Counted from the first letter of the stretch, positions 17,574 through 25,524 are shown. The stretch is DNA of 64,000 nt from Castellaniella sp036379515 (GCF_036379515.1 NZ_DASVGN010000036.1:61316-125315); one strand, 5' to 3'. Notes: generated from the letters alone by a model not told the origin. Numbers and translations are program-made.

Positions 17574-18269
17574 CTATCGCCGAGATCGTAACTGCTTATG
17601 TAAATGAAAGCGCCTCAAGCACCGATCCAGCCATGTAGAATCGGGATAAGGATCTGGTAGGTCACGAAAACGAGCATTGCCTGGAATTTGGAGGTCATCC
17701 AGATAGGTTCTCAGCCCGGTGTTGCCAGGGCGCGGGTCAGTCTCACTGAAGATACGGCAGAAATCCGCATGATCTATCGGGTCACGACGGCCCTGTGGCC
17801 ACTTCGCGAACGCGTGAACAATGATTGCCGACCGTGGCTCAATCTGCTCAGCTCGGAGATCCTCATGAACTCTTCCCCACGGATAGTAATAAGAAGGCTG
17901 GTGGTGCGCAGGATGCTGCAGCGCTAGGTAGAAGCGATGCCGCCAGTACTCTTCGTGGTCATCGGCTATCAGGAGGTGCACCCCTACGCGAATCTTTCTT
18001 TTCAGTGCCTTATACGTCTCGATGTTGCGTGCCGCAGTCAGCCAGTTGAGCCGATTCGCTGGAACCGGAGATGTTTGGCTTCCATCAATGGTTAGTGCGC
18101 CGTAAGCACGTTCAAGCGAAAGCACCGCTTGTGCAAGTACTGCGGCACTTCTCTGATAACGAAGCGGCCAAATGAGTGCAAAGTATGCAATAACAACCGT
18201 TAGCAAACCGGTCAGCGCTCCAAAGACTGGGGAGACACCGCTCCAAGCCTGAGACAGCCAGGAAATCAT
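17574..18269 (-). CDS. Unknown protein with one N-terminal membrane segment
   Basis: About 231 residues from ATG 18269; the frame is open to 18293. A hydrophobic stretch at about residues 10-35 (VFGALTGLLTVVIAYFALIW) predicts a single membrane span. A cytoplasmic domain of about 190 residues follows, rich in His, Tyr and Arg (HPAHHQPSYYYPWGRVHEDL). I do not recognise the family. It lies just upstream of the DUF3883 gene on the same strand, so the two could be one transcript, with a membrane effector or sensor paired to a nuclease. That pairing is inference from position only. Confidence 0.55.
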   Translation of the reverse strand: MISWLSQAWSGVSPVFGALTGLLTVVIAYFALIWPLRYQRSAAVLAQAVLSLERAYGALTIDGSQTSPVPANRLNWLTAARNIETYKALKRKIRVGVHLLIADDHEEYWRHRFYLALQHPAHHQPSYYYPWGRVHEDLRAEQIEPRSAIIVHAFAKWPQGRRDPIDHADFCRIFSETDPRPGNTGLRTYLDDLQIPGNARFRDLPDPYPDSTWLDRCLRRFHLHKQLRSRR

Positions 18270-18400
18270 CGTTAATGTACCCTCATCAGCCAAGTAACCA
18301 TTTTGCTAAGAAATCCACAGCACCTCTGCAATCGCCCCTTCGCCTCGCAGTCCTTGATCAAGTTCCTCGCCCAGGCAATGGCAAAAGCTCCGGAAACTGA

Positions 18401-18562
18401 ATCACCCGGGAGCAGGCTCGCGCCGATGTCTTCGACTACATCGAGATGTTCTACAACCCGAAGAGGCGGCACGACCACGACGAAGAGTTGTCTCCAGTAG
18501 AATTTGTGAGACGTTATTTTTTGAAAATCGGGACTGTCCAGAAAACCAGGGCCGATTCATAG
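18401..18562 (+). pseudogene. IS3-family transposase OrfB, C-terminal fragment
   Basis: The last 53 codons of an IS3-type OrfB survive (RADVFDYIEMFYNPKRRH, then LSPVEFVRRYF), with an in-frame stop directly before them. The end sequence CTGTCCAGAAAACCAGGGC resembles IS3 termini. The fragment shows past insertion between the membrane-protein gene and the ABC-3C operon. It overlaps the stop of the DUF3732 gene by a few bases. Confidence 0.8.
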
Positions 18563-20524
18563 CGCCTTAACCCACGCCTCCGGCACTAATCCCTTACCAC
18601 GCCACTCTTCAACTAGGTGAACGTTCTCCAACCCTCCCCAAACTTCTTCGTTCGCATGATCGAGGACAATGATTTGGAGGCGTCCCTCTGTCTTCTCGGC
18701 GATCTTATCGAGCAACACAAAAACCTTCCTGACAGCGGCAACATCTTCGTTCTCCCAAGTCGGATCGAGTTCCTCCTCCGCTTCCTTGCGTGCGCGACGC
18801 ACCGGCGCCGGGAAATAGACCTGACTCGGCTGGTCGTAGACCAGCAGCGCCGGAACAGGATGTTGAGGGAATCGCAAGAAGTACCCCTGTAGGGCTAGGC
18901 TGAGGGCCACGTGATACGCCAACCAGTTCGCGCCGCTGCCAATCTCCCAAAGGAAGTCGTCCCGCGTTTCTCGGATAACTCTCACTGTAAGGTCTTTGAT
19001 GACAAGTCGAATTGGTGCGTCAGGCCACTCACCGTCAAGCTGCGGAATTAGCCTGCTACAGATGTTCTGGATGGTGTTGAGCGCGTTCTCCAATTTCCGC
19101 CCAATCTCACGCTCAGACACCAGCTTGGCTAGATTTTCTACCTCCAACCTTAAAGCTGAAATCTCTTGGTTCAGTTCCGAGGAAGTGTCAGCGGCCTCGT
19201 ATAGTCTGAGAGCCTCTTGCAACCGCCCTAGAAACCTAGAAACTTCCTCACCTCGCGTGGTGACTTTCCGTGCCTCATCAGACTGCCCCTCTAAGGTGCG
19301 AATCTCCGCCCGTACGCCAGTCAAGTCGCTAAGCAAGTTGCCCACCAACTCTCGCTGACGCAGGGTCTCCTTTCCGAGCGATTCGGTAACTTCGGGATAA
19401 GACCGAAGCCGCAACTCGATTCCTTCTAGCGCTTGGCACAATTGATCGATTCGCTCACGACCTGCTTTACTGGGCTCAAGAACCGCCGCAGGATGTTCAG
19501 AGGCAAGGTCTCGAATCCAGGTGGACAGGCCCAAACGATCACGTTGAATACGAAGGCCATCGCGGTATTCATCTCCACTTTCCTCAAGACGATGCAGTTC
19601 ATGAAGACGTTGACGTGACTGATTTAACGCCATCGCCAGCTTCGACTCATCCGCCCGCAACTCGGTGATTCTGGTCATAATGACATCCATCGCCTCTAAC
19701 GAGGGCGCCGCAGACCGCACGTCACTGCGTAGCGCTTCTCGTAGCAGGTCGACTGCCGAAGGCCAATCATCCGGTACAACCGTATGTGCAGGCAGAAGTC
19801 CATATTCAATCGCCAGGCGAACCCAAGCAAACCCTTCCCGCTGCCACGCTGCGCCTGTGTCCTGACGCGCCTTCAACTCCCCTTCCTTGCGACGGAGAAG
19901 ACGCGATAACCGGTCGAGTTCATGCCGCGCCTGCAGCAATTCTGGGCTCACCGCGCCGAGAACATAAGGAAAAATAGTCTTCAGCTTCTCCCGATGCTCA
20001 GTAGTGTCCGCCTTGAAAAACAGCACATCAGGATTTGCAACAATGTTCTGTGGCTGGAAAAGGAAGGCCATCAAGTCGCGGAAGCTCACGCGTGACTTGA
20101 ACCTCTCATCCGTTCCGGGTTCGAATTGCAGATTCGACAGACCTGCGAGCCTGTTCAAGACGGCTTTCACATAGTCAACATTCTGATTCTTTCCAGCGAT
20201 CTCAGAAGGAATTTCAACAACAGGGCCCTCCAGAAGCATCATCTCACCAGACGCTTTGAGGCCGCCAGGCTCCCGTCGAGCAAGCAGTTTTTGTCCTTCA
20301 AGTGTGTCAACCAGAATGCCAAACCAGGAGCATGTATCTCTAATAACACCAACGGGAATTGCACACTTCTCCGACCCCAAGCAGTAATCAATGATCGGAA
20401 TGACAGACGATTTTCCAGTCTTCGAAGCGCCGCTGATGACATTTACCTTGTTAGCCTCAAATTTGACTACCCTCGGCTCACCACCGCTGTATGGCCACAG
20501 GATGACCTTCAATAATTGGAAGTG
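18557..20524 (-). CDS. ABC-3C system ATPase (DUF3732-type SMC-like)
   Basis: About 655 residues. Walker A is in ISGASKTGKSSVIPIIDYCLG near residue 30. A long coiled-coil middle (about 200-480, Glu/Arg/Leu-rich) follows, then Walker B-like ALLVYDQPSQVYFP near 575 and a conserved end IIVLDHANEEVW. This is the DUF3732 group of SMC-like ATPases, the ATPase of ABC three-component conflict systems. ATG 20524 follows the stop of the middle-component gene by two bases, which places it third in the operon; the frame is open upstream but overlaps that gene. It is expected to sense or clamp nucleic acid and license the partner effector. Target unknown. Confidence 0.85.
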   Translation of the reverse strand, partial: HFQLLKVILWPYSGGEPRVVKFEANKVNVISGASKTGKSSVIPIIDYCLGSEKCAIPVGVIRDTCSWFGILVDTLEGQKLLARREPGGLKASGEMMLLEGPVVEIPSEIAGKNQNVDYVKAVLNRLAGLSNLQFEPGTDERFKSRVSFRDLMAFLFQPQNIVANPDVLFFKADTTEHREKLKTIFPYVLGAVSPELLQARHELDRLSRLLRRKEGELKARQDTGAAWQREGFAWVRLAIEYGLLPAHTVVPDDWPSAVDLLREALRSDVRSAAPSLEAMDVIMTRITELRADESKLAMALNQSRQRLHELHRLEESGDEYRDGLRIQRDRLGLSTWIRDLASEHPAAVLEPSKAGRERIDQLCQALEGIELRLRSYPEVTESLGKETLRQRELVGNLLSDLTGVRAEIRTLEGQSDEARKVTTRGEEVSRFLGRLQEALRLYEAADTSSELNQEISALRLEVENLAKLVSEREIGRKLENALNTIQNICSRLIPQLDGEWPDAPIRLVIKDLTVRVIRETRDDFLWEIGSGANWLAYHVALSLALQGYFLRFPQHPVPALLVYDQPSQVYFPAPVRRARKEAEEELDPTWENEDVAAVRKVFVLLDKIAEKTEGRLQIIVLDHANEEVWGGLENVHLVEEWRGKGLVPEAWVKAL

Positions 20525-20526
20525 CA

Positions 20527-21036
20527 TTAGAACCCTACTCTCAATGTGTGAGCGACCTGTTGATCCGTCAAGCCGGAAAACCAATATCCAACCTTTTCGC
20601 AGGCTGGCAAAATACGGCGGATTCGCTCAGGAGGCGTCGGAACACGCAGCCCAGTGTGCGGGCTAAATGCCCAAACTGCTGTCGTGCTTGGTTCGATATG
20701 AATCAGCTGCGATTGCTCTGCAGCTATGAGCGATCTGAGAGTCAGCTGCCGGAGTGCTAAAGCACGACCGTGGACCGTCAACAGATCTTCGCGCTGTGCA
20801 CCAAGCTTGCCGGCCAAAAGATGCAAACCAGAAGTCTTCTGTGTTCCAAGTACCACAGCCAAGGTTGGGGCATGCAGCACAAGCGGTAAGAGCAAAAACA
20901 CTAGAGGTAGAGTTACCGCCCGTTCATCACGCTCCTGAAACCCAAGGCAGAATCGCCAGATAGCGTATGCGCCAAGCGATTCGTTCTGGACAATCGCTGC
21001 TTCGCTGAGGCGTCCCGTATAAACACTATCCGTCAC
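20527..21036 (-). CDS. ABC-3C system middle component
   Basis: A 169-residue alpha-helical protein with no catalytic motif. It has an N-terminal stretch VQNESLGAYAIWRFCLGFQ, hydrophobic helices (LPLVFLLLPLVLH) and a C-terminal GYWFSGLTDQQVAHTLRVGF. This is the pattern of the small middle component that links the ATPase and the effector in ABC three-component systems. Its start overlaps the upstream effector stop by 4 bases and its stop lies two bases before the ATPase start, so the three genes are tightly coupled. Assignment rests mainly on gene order plus weak sequence pattern. Confidence 0.75.
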   Translation of the reverse strand: MTDSVYTGRLSEAAIVQNESLGAYAIWRFCLGFQERDERAVTLPLVFLLLPLVLHAPTLAVVLGTQKTSGLHLLAGKLGAQREDLLTVHGRALALRQLTLRSLIAAEQSQLIHIEPSTTAVWAFSPHTGLRVPTPPERIRRILPACEKVGYWFSGLTDQQVAHTLRVGF

Positions 21037-22208
21037 TTCTTGTCCTCCTCACCCAGAAGAGTCTGGTACTCCGGATGCCACCCTAGCTTTCGTCTATCAG
21101 CCAAATCGTTGAATCCCCCGTGGGTGAAATGACCGGGTACTGCACGACTGTCTAACGGCACGTCCATAGCAGCACAGCGCCCGTAGACAATCCGCCCCTG
21201 CGCTTCTTTGGACTTCCCCGAATAGACTTCTTGGACCTCACTGTGCGTTGCATCATGTTTGCGTATCAAAGCATCTTCCCAATCCTCGAAGGTGCCATCG
21301 AAGACAAGGCCTTGATCCGCCCATTTCACCTTGTCACCAGACGTGCGCAACAGATCACTGACCGCCCGAAGCTGCTGCTCCTCTGACGCTCTTATTAATT
21401 GCAGTTGCCGTATGAAGACAGGACGGTTGATCAATAGCGCCTTTGCTACATCCTGAGATGGGGCCGCTGTGAACGTCGGGAGATAGCCTGCCATGTTGTT
21501 TTGCTTGATAAAGGCATGGAAGTTCTTTCGGAACTCCGCGACGCCTATCAGCGCGGGAGCCTTCCGACGGATGCACTTATCGGCAGCCTCCTTGGCTTGG
21601 CCAATTGCCGAAGCACAGATAACATCTAGTGAAGCCTCTGGGACCGTAGGCCTCAACAGTTCACGAAGAGGTTCCACTGGGTCTGCATCAGCGGCAACAA
21701 AGGTCGTTTTGCTGACAACGACCAAGCGTAGCGCGTTCGCCGCTTCGAGGAATCTCTGCACGCTCACAATGCACTTGGGTGCAGAAACCCTTTTCTTTAG
21801 CTTGTCTTTAACCTGCTTGATAAGTGCCTCGATCTCCTCAGCGTCAGTTGCAGCATGTATCGCCTCACTCAGTTTGCCAAGCTTCGGCGGCGTCACATAG
21901 ATCTGAAAGGAGGTCTTCGATCCGTCAACCTTCTGAGTCTCCACCGCGTCCAGCCAATTAGCAACTGTCTTCCAAAGATCATCGGACCAATCAGAAAGCG
22001 GATTATGCGCCAAAGCACTTTTACATTGCTCCAGTAGCAGGGTGCCATCTGCATAGTGGACGGCAACATCATCAAGATATTCGAGCGACACACTTGAATC
22101 ACACGGGCTGCTCAGTAAGTGATAGCACAACCTGACCGGCTGCAACGAAAATCCAAGATACGGCCCAGGGGCAGCGTGCTTGACGAGCGAAGATGCTGTC
22201 CGACTCAT
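21033..22208 (-). CDS. ABC-3C system effector, putative Cap4/DUF4297-like nuclease
   Basis: 391 residues and first in the three-gene operon. The N-terminus has the order YLGFSLQPVRLCYHLLS, then SLEYLDDVAVHYADGTLLLEQCKSA (shown as two adjacent pieces). Acidic D46/D47 followed by E60-Q-C-K63 fits a PD-(D/E)XK nuclease and resembles DUF4297/Cap4 enzymes. Conserved DDLWKTVANWLDAV follows. The C-terminal 150 residues, with FDGTFEDWEDALIRKH and HFTHGGFNDLADRRKLGWHPEY, match the C-terminal domain typical of ABC-3C proteins. It is expected to be kept in check by the ATPase complex and to cut DNA when released. The catalytic reading is from motif order only. Confidence 0.8.
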   Translation of the reverse strand: MSRTASSLVKHAAPGPYLGFSLQPVRLCYHLLSSPCDSSVSLEYLDDVAVHYADGTLLLEQCKSALAHNPLSDWSDDLWKTVANWLDAVETQKVDGSKTSFQIYVTPPKLGKLSEAIHAATDAEEIEALIKQVKDKLKKRVSAPKCIVSVQRFLEAANALRLVVVSKTTFVAADADPVEPLRELLRPTVPEASLDVICASAIGQAKEAADKCIRRKAPALIGVAEFRKNFHAFIKQNNMAGYLPTFTAAPSQDVAKALLINRPVFIRQLQLIRASEEQQLRAVSDLLRTSGDKVKWADQGLVFDGTFEDWEDALIRKHDATHSEVQEVYSGKSKEAQGRIVYGRCAAMDVPLDSRAVPGHFTHGGFNDLADRRKLGWHPEYQTLLGEEDKK

Positions 22209-22418
22209 GCTACAGACCTCGAAATCAGCTTAGGCGACGAGCCTGCTCTACGAATAGTGGGCCACATGTCCTCTCCTATTGCTTAGCGTTGCTAATCGTA
22301 AGACATAGTTTAATTCATATTTTGTTACCAGCGAACTGCACCTGCATGCAGAAAATTTCCTGCGCTCACGATGGCCTAGCGACGAACGTTGAGCTCGAGC
22401 GGATGCCCAAAGCACAAG

Positions 22419-22646
22419 CTAGCTACTGATCCCACCACGAGGAGACATAAGCGGCGGCGCTTCGCTGGCCTTACCGACTGCGAGCTTCGCCCAGTACCCT
22501 CGCTCTGGTCGCGGCACCTGTAGTGCGGTGCAGATCCGGGCCAAATAGCTGCCAGATACCTGGAACTTCCCAGCGACCTTGATCATGGGCATTGCCCATA
22601 CGAACTCGTAGAGTTCTTCCCGGGCTATCGACCCCGCTTCCATCGC
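22419..22646 (-). pseudogene. Truncated HTH protein fragment
   Basis: From ATG 22646, 75 codons encode REELYEFVWAMPMIKVAGKFQ, read in two parts, then VSGSYLARICTALQVPRPER and GYWAKLAVGK. This is the N-terminal HTH of a widespread, much longer hypothetical family found in mobile islands. The frame stops shortly after at MSPRGGISS, so most of the protein is missing. It lies in front of the divergent ScoMcrA-like gene and marks a recombination scar. Confidence 0.65.
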
Positions 22647-22756
22647 CGTGGCTCCCTTTCCATACGAAACGCCGAATCTAAGGCAAACTACGATAACTGA
22701 CTCGCAAGACTTTGCGACCAGCATCCCCCACGCCGACTGTTTCCTAAGCTCCAACC

Positions 22757-23881
22757 ATGCGTCTTACAAAGCTTCAATCACCTATCGCGATCCGAAAGGC
22801 CATCGAAGAGTTTGACCGTGTTGGTCGCGTCTACTTTCTCGAGAAATATGGCTTCGGAAAAGCCCGCGAATACATGCTGCGAGAGCCTGCTACGGGGAAG
22901 CTCTACGACTCAAAAGCCATCGTTGGCGCGGCCTATGGCTATGCTTTTCCGGATGAGGGTCCTCTCACATCAGCAGATTTTTCAGGCGGCGAGGCAACCG
23001 TCGAGCACCTGCTGACAGAGCTTGGCTTTCAAGTCGTACGCATCGGACAGGACTGGACAACAGAAGAGGTTGAGGCAACCGTCAGCGATTATTTTGACAT
23101 GCTCCGTCAAGAAGCCGCAGGCCTGCCCTACAGCAAAGTGGAGCACAACGAACACCTCCGTACCAAGCTCATTACGCGGAGCAAGGCATCGATCGAACTG
23201 AAGCACCAAAATATCTCAGCCGTTCTGGATCAGTTAGGTCTTCCCTACATCCGGGGTTACAAACCTCGATCCAATCTCCAGGAGCTATTGCGCCAAGTAG
23301 TTGTCGCCTATATTGGCCAGCATCAAACCAAGCTGGCCAGCGTCATGGACGACCTGGACGCACACACATCCGCCGGTGGGCAGAAATTCCTCGGTGCACT
23401 TGTCACGCCTCCCACGATGGAAGCGCTATCGATAAAGGGCAAGCGCCAACGCCTTGCCCGTAAATTCGATTATGCCCAGAGAGACGAGCACAACCGCCGC
23501 CTAGGCCACAATGGAGAAGCTTGGGCGCTGAGCTTTGAAAGAGAAAGGCTCATGCAAGCCACAAGGCTTGATCTTGCTGAAAAAATTGACTGGATATCGG
23601 ATCGGTTGGGGGATGGCGCTGGCTACGACATCCTGTCATTCGAAGACGACGAGCAGGCACGGTTCATCGAAGTCAAAACCACCAATGGCGGTAGCTTGAC
23701 TCCATTCGTGGTCACCAGGAATGAACTGGAGTTTTCAGAAGAAACTGAAGATGCCTTCTGCTTGTACCGACTCTTTGAATTTTCCAGCAAGCCGCAGTTG
23801 TTCATCCTCAGAGGGGCTCTCTCGTCGAACCTGGAGTTGGAGGCTTTGGACTATCGTGCGCGACTGAGAACTCTCAGCTAA
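22757..23881 (+). CDS. ScoMcrA-like head domain plus DUF3883 nuclease-like protein, second copy
   Basis: 374 residues. The N-terminal 90 residues (AIEEFDRVGRVYFLEKYGFG, then LYDSKAIVGAAYGY) match the ScoMcrA-like N-terminal head domain found in modification-dependent restriction proteins. A helical middle follows. The C-terminal 120 residues are DUF3883, with HNRRLGHNGEAWALSFER, WISDRLGDGAGYDILSFEDD, RFIEVKTTNGG and FVVTRNELEFS. The Glu-Val-Lys and upstream Asp give a PD-(D/E)XK layout. It probably senses foreign or modified DNA through the head and cuts with the tail. It stands alone, with no helicase or McrB partner next to it. No strong ribosome-binding site is seen. Confidence 0.8.
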   Translation: MRLTKLQSPIAIRKAIEEFDRVGRVYFLEKYGFGKAREYMLREPATGKLYDSKAIVGAAYGYAFPDEGPLTSADFSGGEATVEHLLTELGFQVVRIGQDWTTEEVEATVSDYFDMLRQEAAGLPYSKVEHNEHLRTKLITRSKASIELKHQNISAVLDQLGLPYIRGYKPRSNLQELLRQVVVAYIGQHQTKLASVMDDLDAHTSAGGQKFLGALVTPPTMEALSIKGKRQRLARKFDYAQRDEHNRRLGHNGEAWALSFERERLMQATRLDLAEKIDWISDRLGDGAGYDILSFEDDEQARFIEVKTTNGGSLTPFVVTRNELEFSEETEDAFCLYRLFEFSSKPQLFILRGALSSNLELEALDYRARLRTLS

Positions 23882-24055
23882 ACCGACCAGCAATCCGCTC
23901 AACTCTTGGGCGTGGAGCACCCATCGCCAGCACTACCTCAGCAGGGCATCAACTCCGTCCCTTCTATCATCCTGAATGACCGGCATCTGATCCAGGGCGG
24001 CCAGGCCCCCGAGACGTTCGAGCAAGCGTTGCGGCAGGTTGCGGCTGCCCTGTGA
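23882..24055 (+). pseudogene. DsbA/FrnE-family oxidoreductase, C-terminal remnant
   Basis: In frame up to a TGA at 24053, the translation ends GINSVPSIILNDRHLIQGGQ followed by APETFEQALRQVAAAL. This is the C-terminal half of the thioredoxin fold in DsbA/FrnE oxidoreductases, including the cis-Pro loop (SVPS). No N-terminal part or CxxC lies upstream, because the ScoMcrA-like gene ends directly before. A decayed cargo gene left by recombination. Confidence 0.7.
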
Positions 24056-24070
24056 ATCGACCTCAAGCCT

Positions 24071-24265
24071 CTAGTCTGCCGGGGGAGCTCGCCTGTCTCG
24101 CCGCCGCTTGACCCACTGCGCGGTAAGGTTGGCGCTACACCGCCGGAGGCGACCACCCATCGTCCCCGTGGTGAAGGTGCTTTCCCTGCTCGTGGGGCGC
24201 ATCGCCATCCAAAAGGCGCCGCCCGCCAAGCAAGCGAGGAAGACATTCAAAAGCAGGAATCCCAT
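24071..24265 (-). CDS. Small membrane protein, unknown
   Basis: 64 residues from ATG 24265, with GAGGAG four bases upstream, which decides the start over ATG 24277. A hydrophobic N-terminus (GFLLLNVFLACLAGGAFWMA) gives one membrane span, followed by a basic tail rich in Arg. It is encoded on the same strand as, and 51 bases downstream of, the gene at 24317-24691, so both may share a promoter near the right end of the transposon. Function unknown. Confidence 0.55.
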   Translation of the reverse strand: MGFLLLNVFLACLAGGAFWMAMRPTSRESTFTTGTMGGRLRRCSANLTAQWVKRRRDRRAPPAD

Positions 24266-24316
24266 ACTGCTCCTCAAGGTTTGATCTACCGGCTGCCTCG
24301 CGCATTTGCGCCCCAG

Positions 24317-24691
24317 CTACCGTGTGGGGCCAGCCGTTGCCCCTGCCTCAGGCAGCTCCAGCAGCGAGATCAACCGCTGCATTACCCATTCTTGCTCGTC
24401 TGGGGTGAAATCCCACTCCCTGATGCGCACTTTTTCGGCAATCCCATCCCGGATCCGCTGCAGATTGAACTCCCTCGTCCAAGCATTTTCCCGTTCTTTC
24501 CGCCGGGCATACCCGACGAGCTGCGCGGCGAGATCCTCGGCATTTTCGTATGCCTCCTGATGCTCTTCGTCCGGCACAAGCGCCGAGAAGCCGCCGCCTT
24601 TCAACTCCCTGGCTGAGAATTTCGGGACTGCCCCGTCTAGGCCGGATGCCATTGTCCTACGGGGGAAATCTGCTGGTGGTACTGGTGGCAT
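24317..24691 (-). CDS. Hypothetical soluble protein near the right end
   Basis: 124 residues. The start ATG 24691 is supported by AAGGAG six bases upstream. The sequence is charged and helical (YENAEDLAAQLVGYARRKER and TPDEQEWVMQRLISLLEL), with no signal peptide, membrane span or catalytic motif I can recognise. It is the last cargo gene before the right end and heads a possible two-gene unit with the small membrane protein. Function unknown. Confidence 0.6.
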   Translation of the reverse strand: MPPVPPADFPRRTMASGLDGAVPKFSARELKGGGFSALVPDEEHQEAYENAEDLAAQLVGYARRKERENAWTREFNLQRIRDGIAEKVRIREWDFTPDEQEWVMQRLISLLELPEAGATAGPTR

Positions 24692-24751
24692 GGCGCTCTC
24701 CTTATCCTATGAACGCGTACAGTATGCCGTTGTGAGGATCGCTGGAATTGT

Positions 24752-24790
24752 GGTTTGTCCTCGTGTAGCGAAACAGGCCAAATTGTCAAC
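24752..24790 (+). repeat. Right copy of the cargo-flanking direct repeat
   Basis: Partner of 8709-8748 with the shared blocks TCCTCGT, TAG, GAAAC and ATTGTCAAC in the same order and orientation. It lies about 60 bases upstream of the last cargo gene and 160 bases inside the right-end sites. Confidence 0.5.
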
Positions 24791-24951
24791 AACGCAGGGC
24801 CACCTCGCGCTGCCAATCGGTAGCCGGAATAGCCTGCCTCGGGCACTGGACAGCTCACGTTACGTGACCCTGTGTCCTTCGGCCAGCCGGCCACGGGCGC
24901 AGCCATTGAAAAAGCGCCTGTAATCACTGCAACTTTTTCTTCAGCACGATT

Positions 24952-25092
24952 GGCAGCGTTATGCTTTATTTCGTGATGATTGGCAAAGTTATGCTTTACC
25001 GGAGGTTCCCAGTGCTTTGACCCTCCCAAGGGAGAGAACTGGCCGTGCGGCACGGTTATGCTTTATTTCGCGGCAAGGATATGCCTAACGGC
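24952..25092 (-). repeat. Four right-end TnsB-type sites
   Basis: Copies lie at 24952-24972, 24982-25002, 25049-25069 and 25072-25092. All have the same orientation and share GGCA-nnn-TATGCYTWA on the plus strand. The last one is the terminal copy, two bases from its neighbour. Four crowded sites at one end and three at the other is the Tn7 pattern. Confidence 0.85.
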
Positions 25093-25095
25093 ACA
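25072..25095 (-). repeat. Right terminal inverted repeat of the Tn7-like element
   Basis: The plus strand ends TAACGGCACA. Its reverse complement starts TGTGCCGTTA like the left terminus and agrees with it at 20 of 24 bases. Confidence 0.9.
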
Positions 25096-25100
25096 AAACA
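25096..25100 (+). repeat. Right target-site duplication AAACA
   Basis: Exact copy of 2686-2690, directly after the transposon's terminal ACA. Confidence 0.9.
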
Positions 25101-25212
25101 TCCCAAAACCCCAAAAAATCAATCTCTTAGGCACAATTCGCTGCCCTAGACGTGTCACTGCGCGTCGCTACATCCCGAGCTTGTCTGGCCCTACCCCATA
25201 AACGGGGGTAGG

Positions 25213-25524
25213 TTATGCATCCGCATGATCGGCCTGCACCAGCAACCGTACCCCTAGGGCTTTACAGACTTTTGCGATGGTATCGAACCGTGGGCTGGCG
25301 TCAGCACGCAATGCCTTATACAGGGATTCTCGACCAATACCCGCCGCCTGGGCGATCTGGGTCATGCCACGGGCACGAGCCGCAACCCCCAGGGCCTGTG
25401 CCAGCTCTCCGGCATTCCCTTCTTCGATCACTTGAGTTAGGTAAGCAGCAATATCCTGATCATCACGCAGATATCGGGCGGGATCAAAGGTCGGTAGATC
25501 GGACACATTGATTTTTTTGCTCAT
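25213..25524 (-). CDS. HigA-type antitoxin with XRE-family HTH
   Basis: 103 residues. The HTH comprises MTQIAQAAGIGRESLYKALR and then PRFDTIAKVCKALGVRLLV in the second half. It matches addiction-module antidotes that accompany RelE-fold toxins and repress their own operon. The start overlaps the toxin stop by 4 bases, so toxin is translated first, as in higBA. Downstream is a GC-rich hairpin (CCTACCCC/GGGGTAGG, 25191-25213) that may end the transcript. The pair lies just outside the right end of the transposon. Confidence 0.85.
   Translation of the reverse strand: MSKKINVSDLPTFDPARYLRDDQDIAAYLTQVIEEGNAGELAQALGVAARARGMTQIAQAAGIGRESLYKALRADASPRFDTIAKVCKALGVRLLVQADHADA

Larger units (their letters stand above)
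2691..25095 (-). mobile_element. Complete Tn7-like transposon with TnsAB fusion and defence-type cargo
   Basis: The 22,405-bp element is bounded by matching terminal inverted repeats that begin TGTGCCGTTA, and by a 5-bp duplication AAACA. A tnsAB-tnsC-tniQ operon reads toward the left end, and a small DUF6471-type gene diverges from it. The cargo runs from about 8.5 to 24.7 kb. Three end-motif copies lie at the left and four at the right. I see no Cas genes, CRISPR repeats or TnsE. The strand given is that of the transposition operon. Intact genes and a perfect duplication suggest a fairly recent or still functional insertion. Confidence 0.92.
24692..25095. other. Right-end region of the transposon
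   Basis: This stretch holds the upstream region of the last cargo genes, the right copy of the 40-bp repeat and the four right-end sites. A frame on the minus strand (24637-25053) runs through the end repeats; its protein is simply translated end-motif sequence and I do not call it. Between the third and second end sites, CTCCC/GGGAG at 25023-25034 forms a short hairpin. Confidence 0.6.

Noticed and set aside
24637..25053. 138-codon minus-strand frame at the right end
   Set aside because: It translates the TnsB-type end repeats and overlaps a well-supported gene start.
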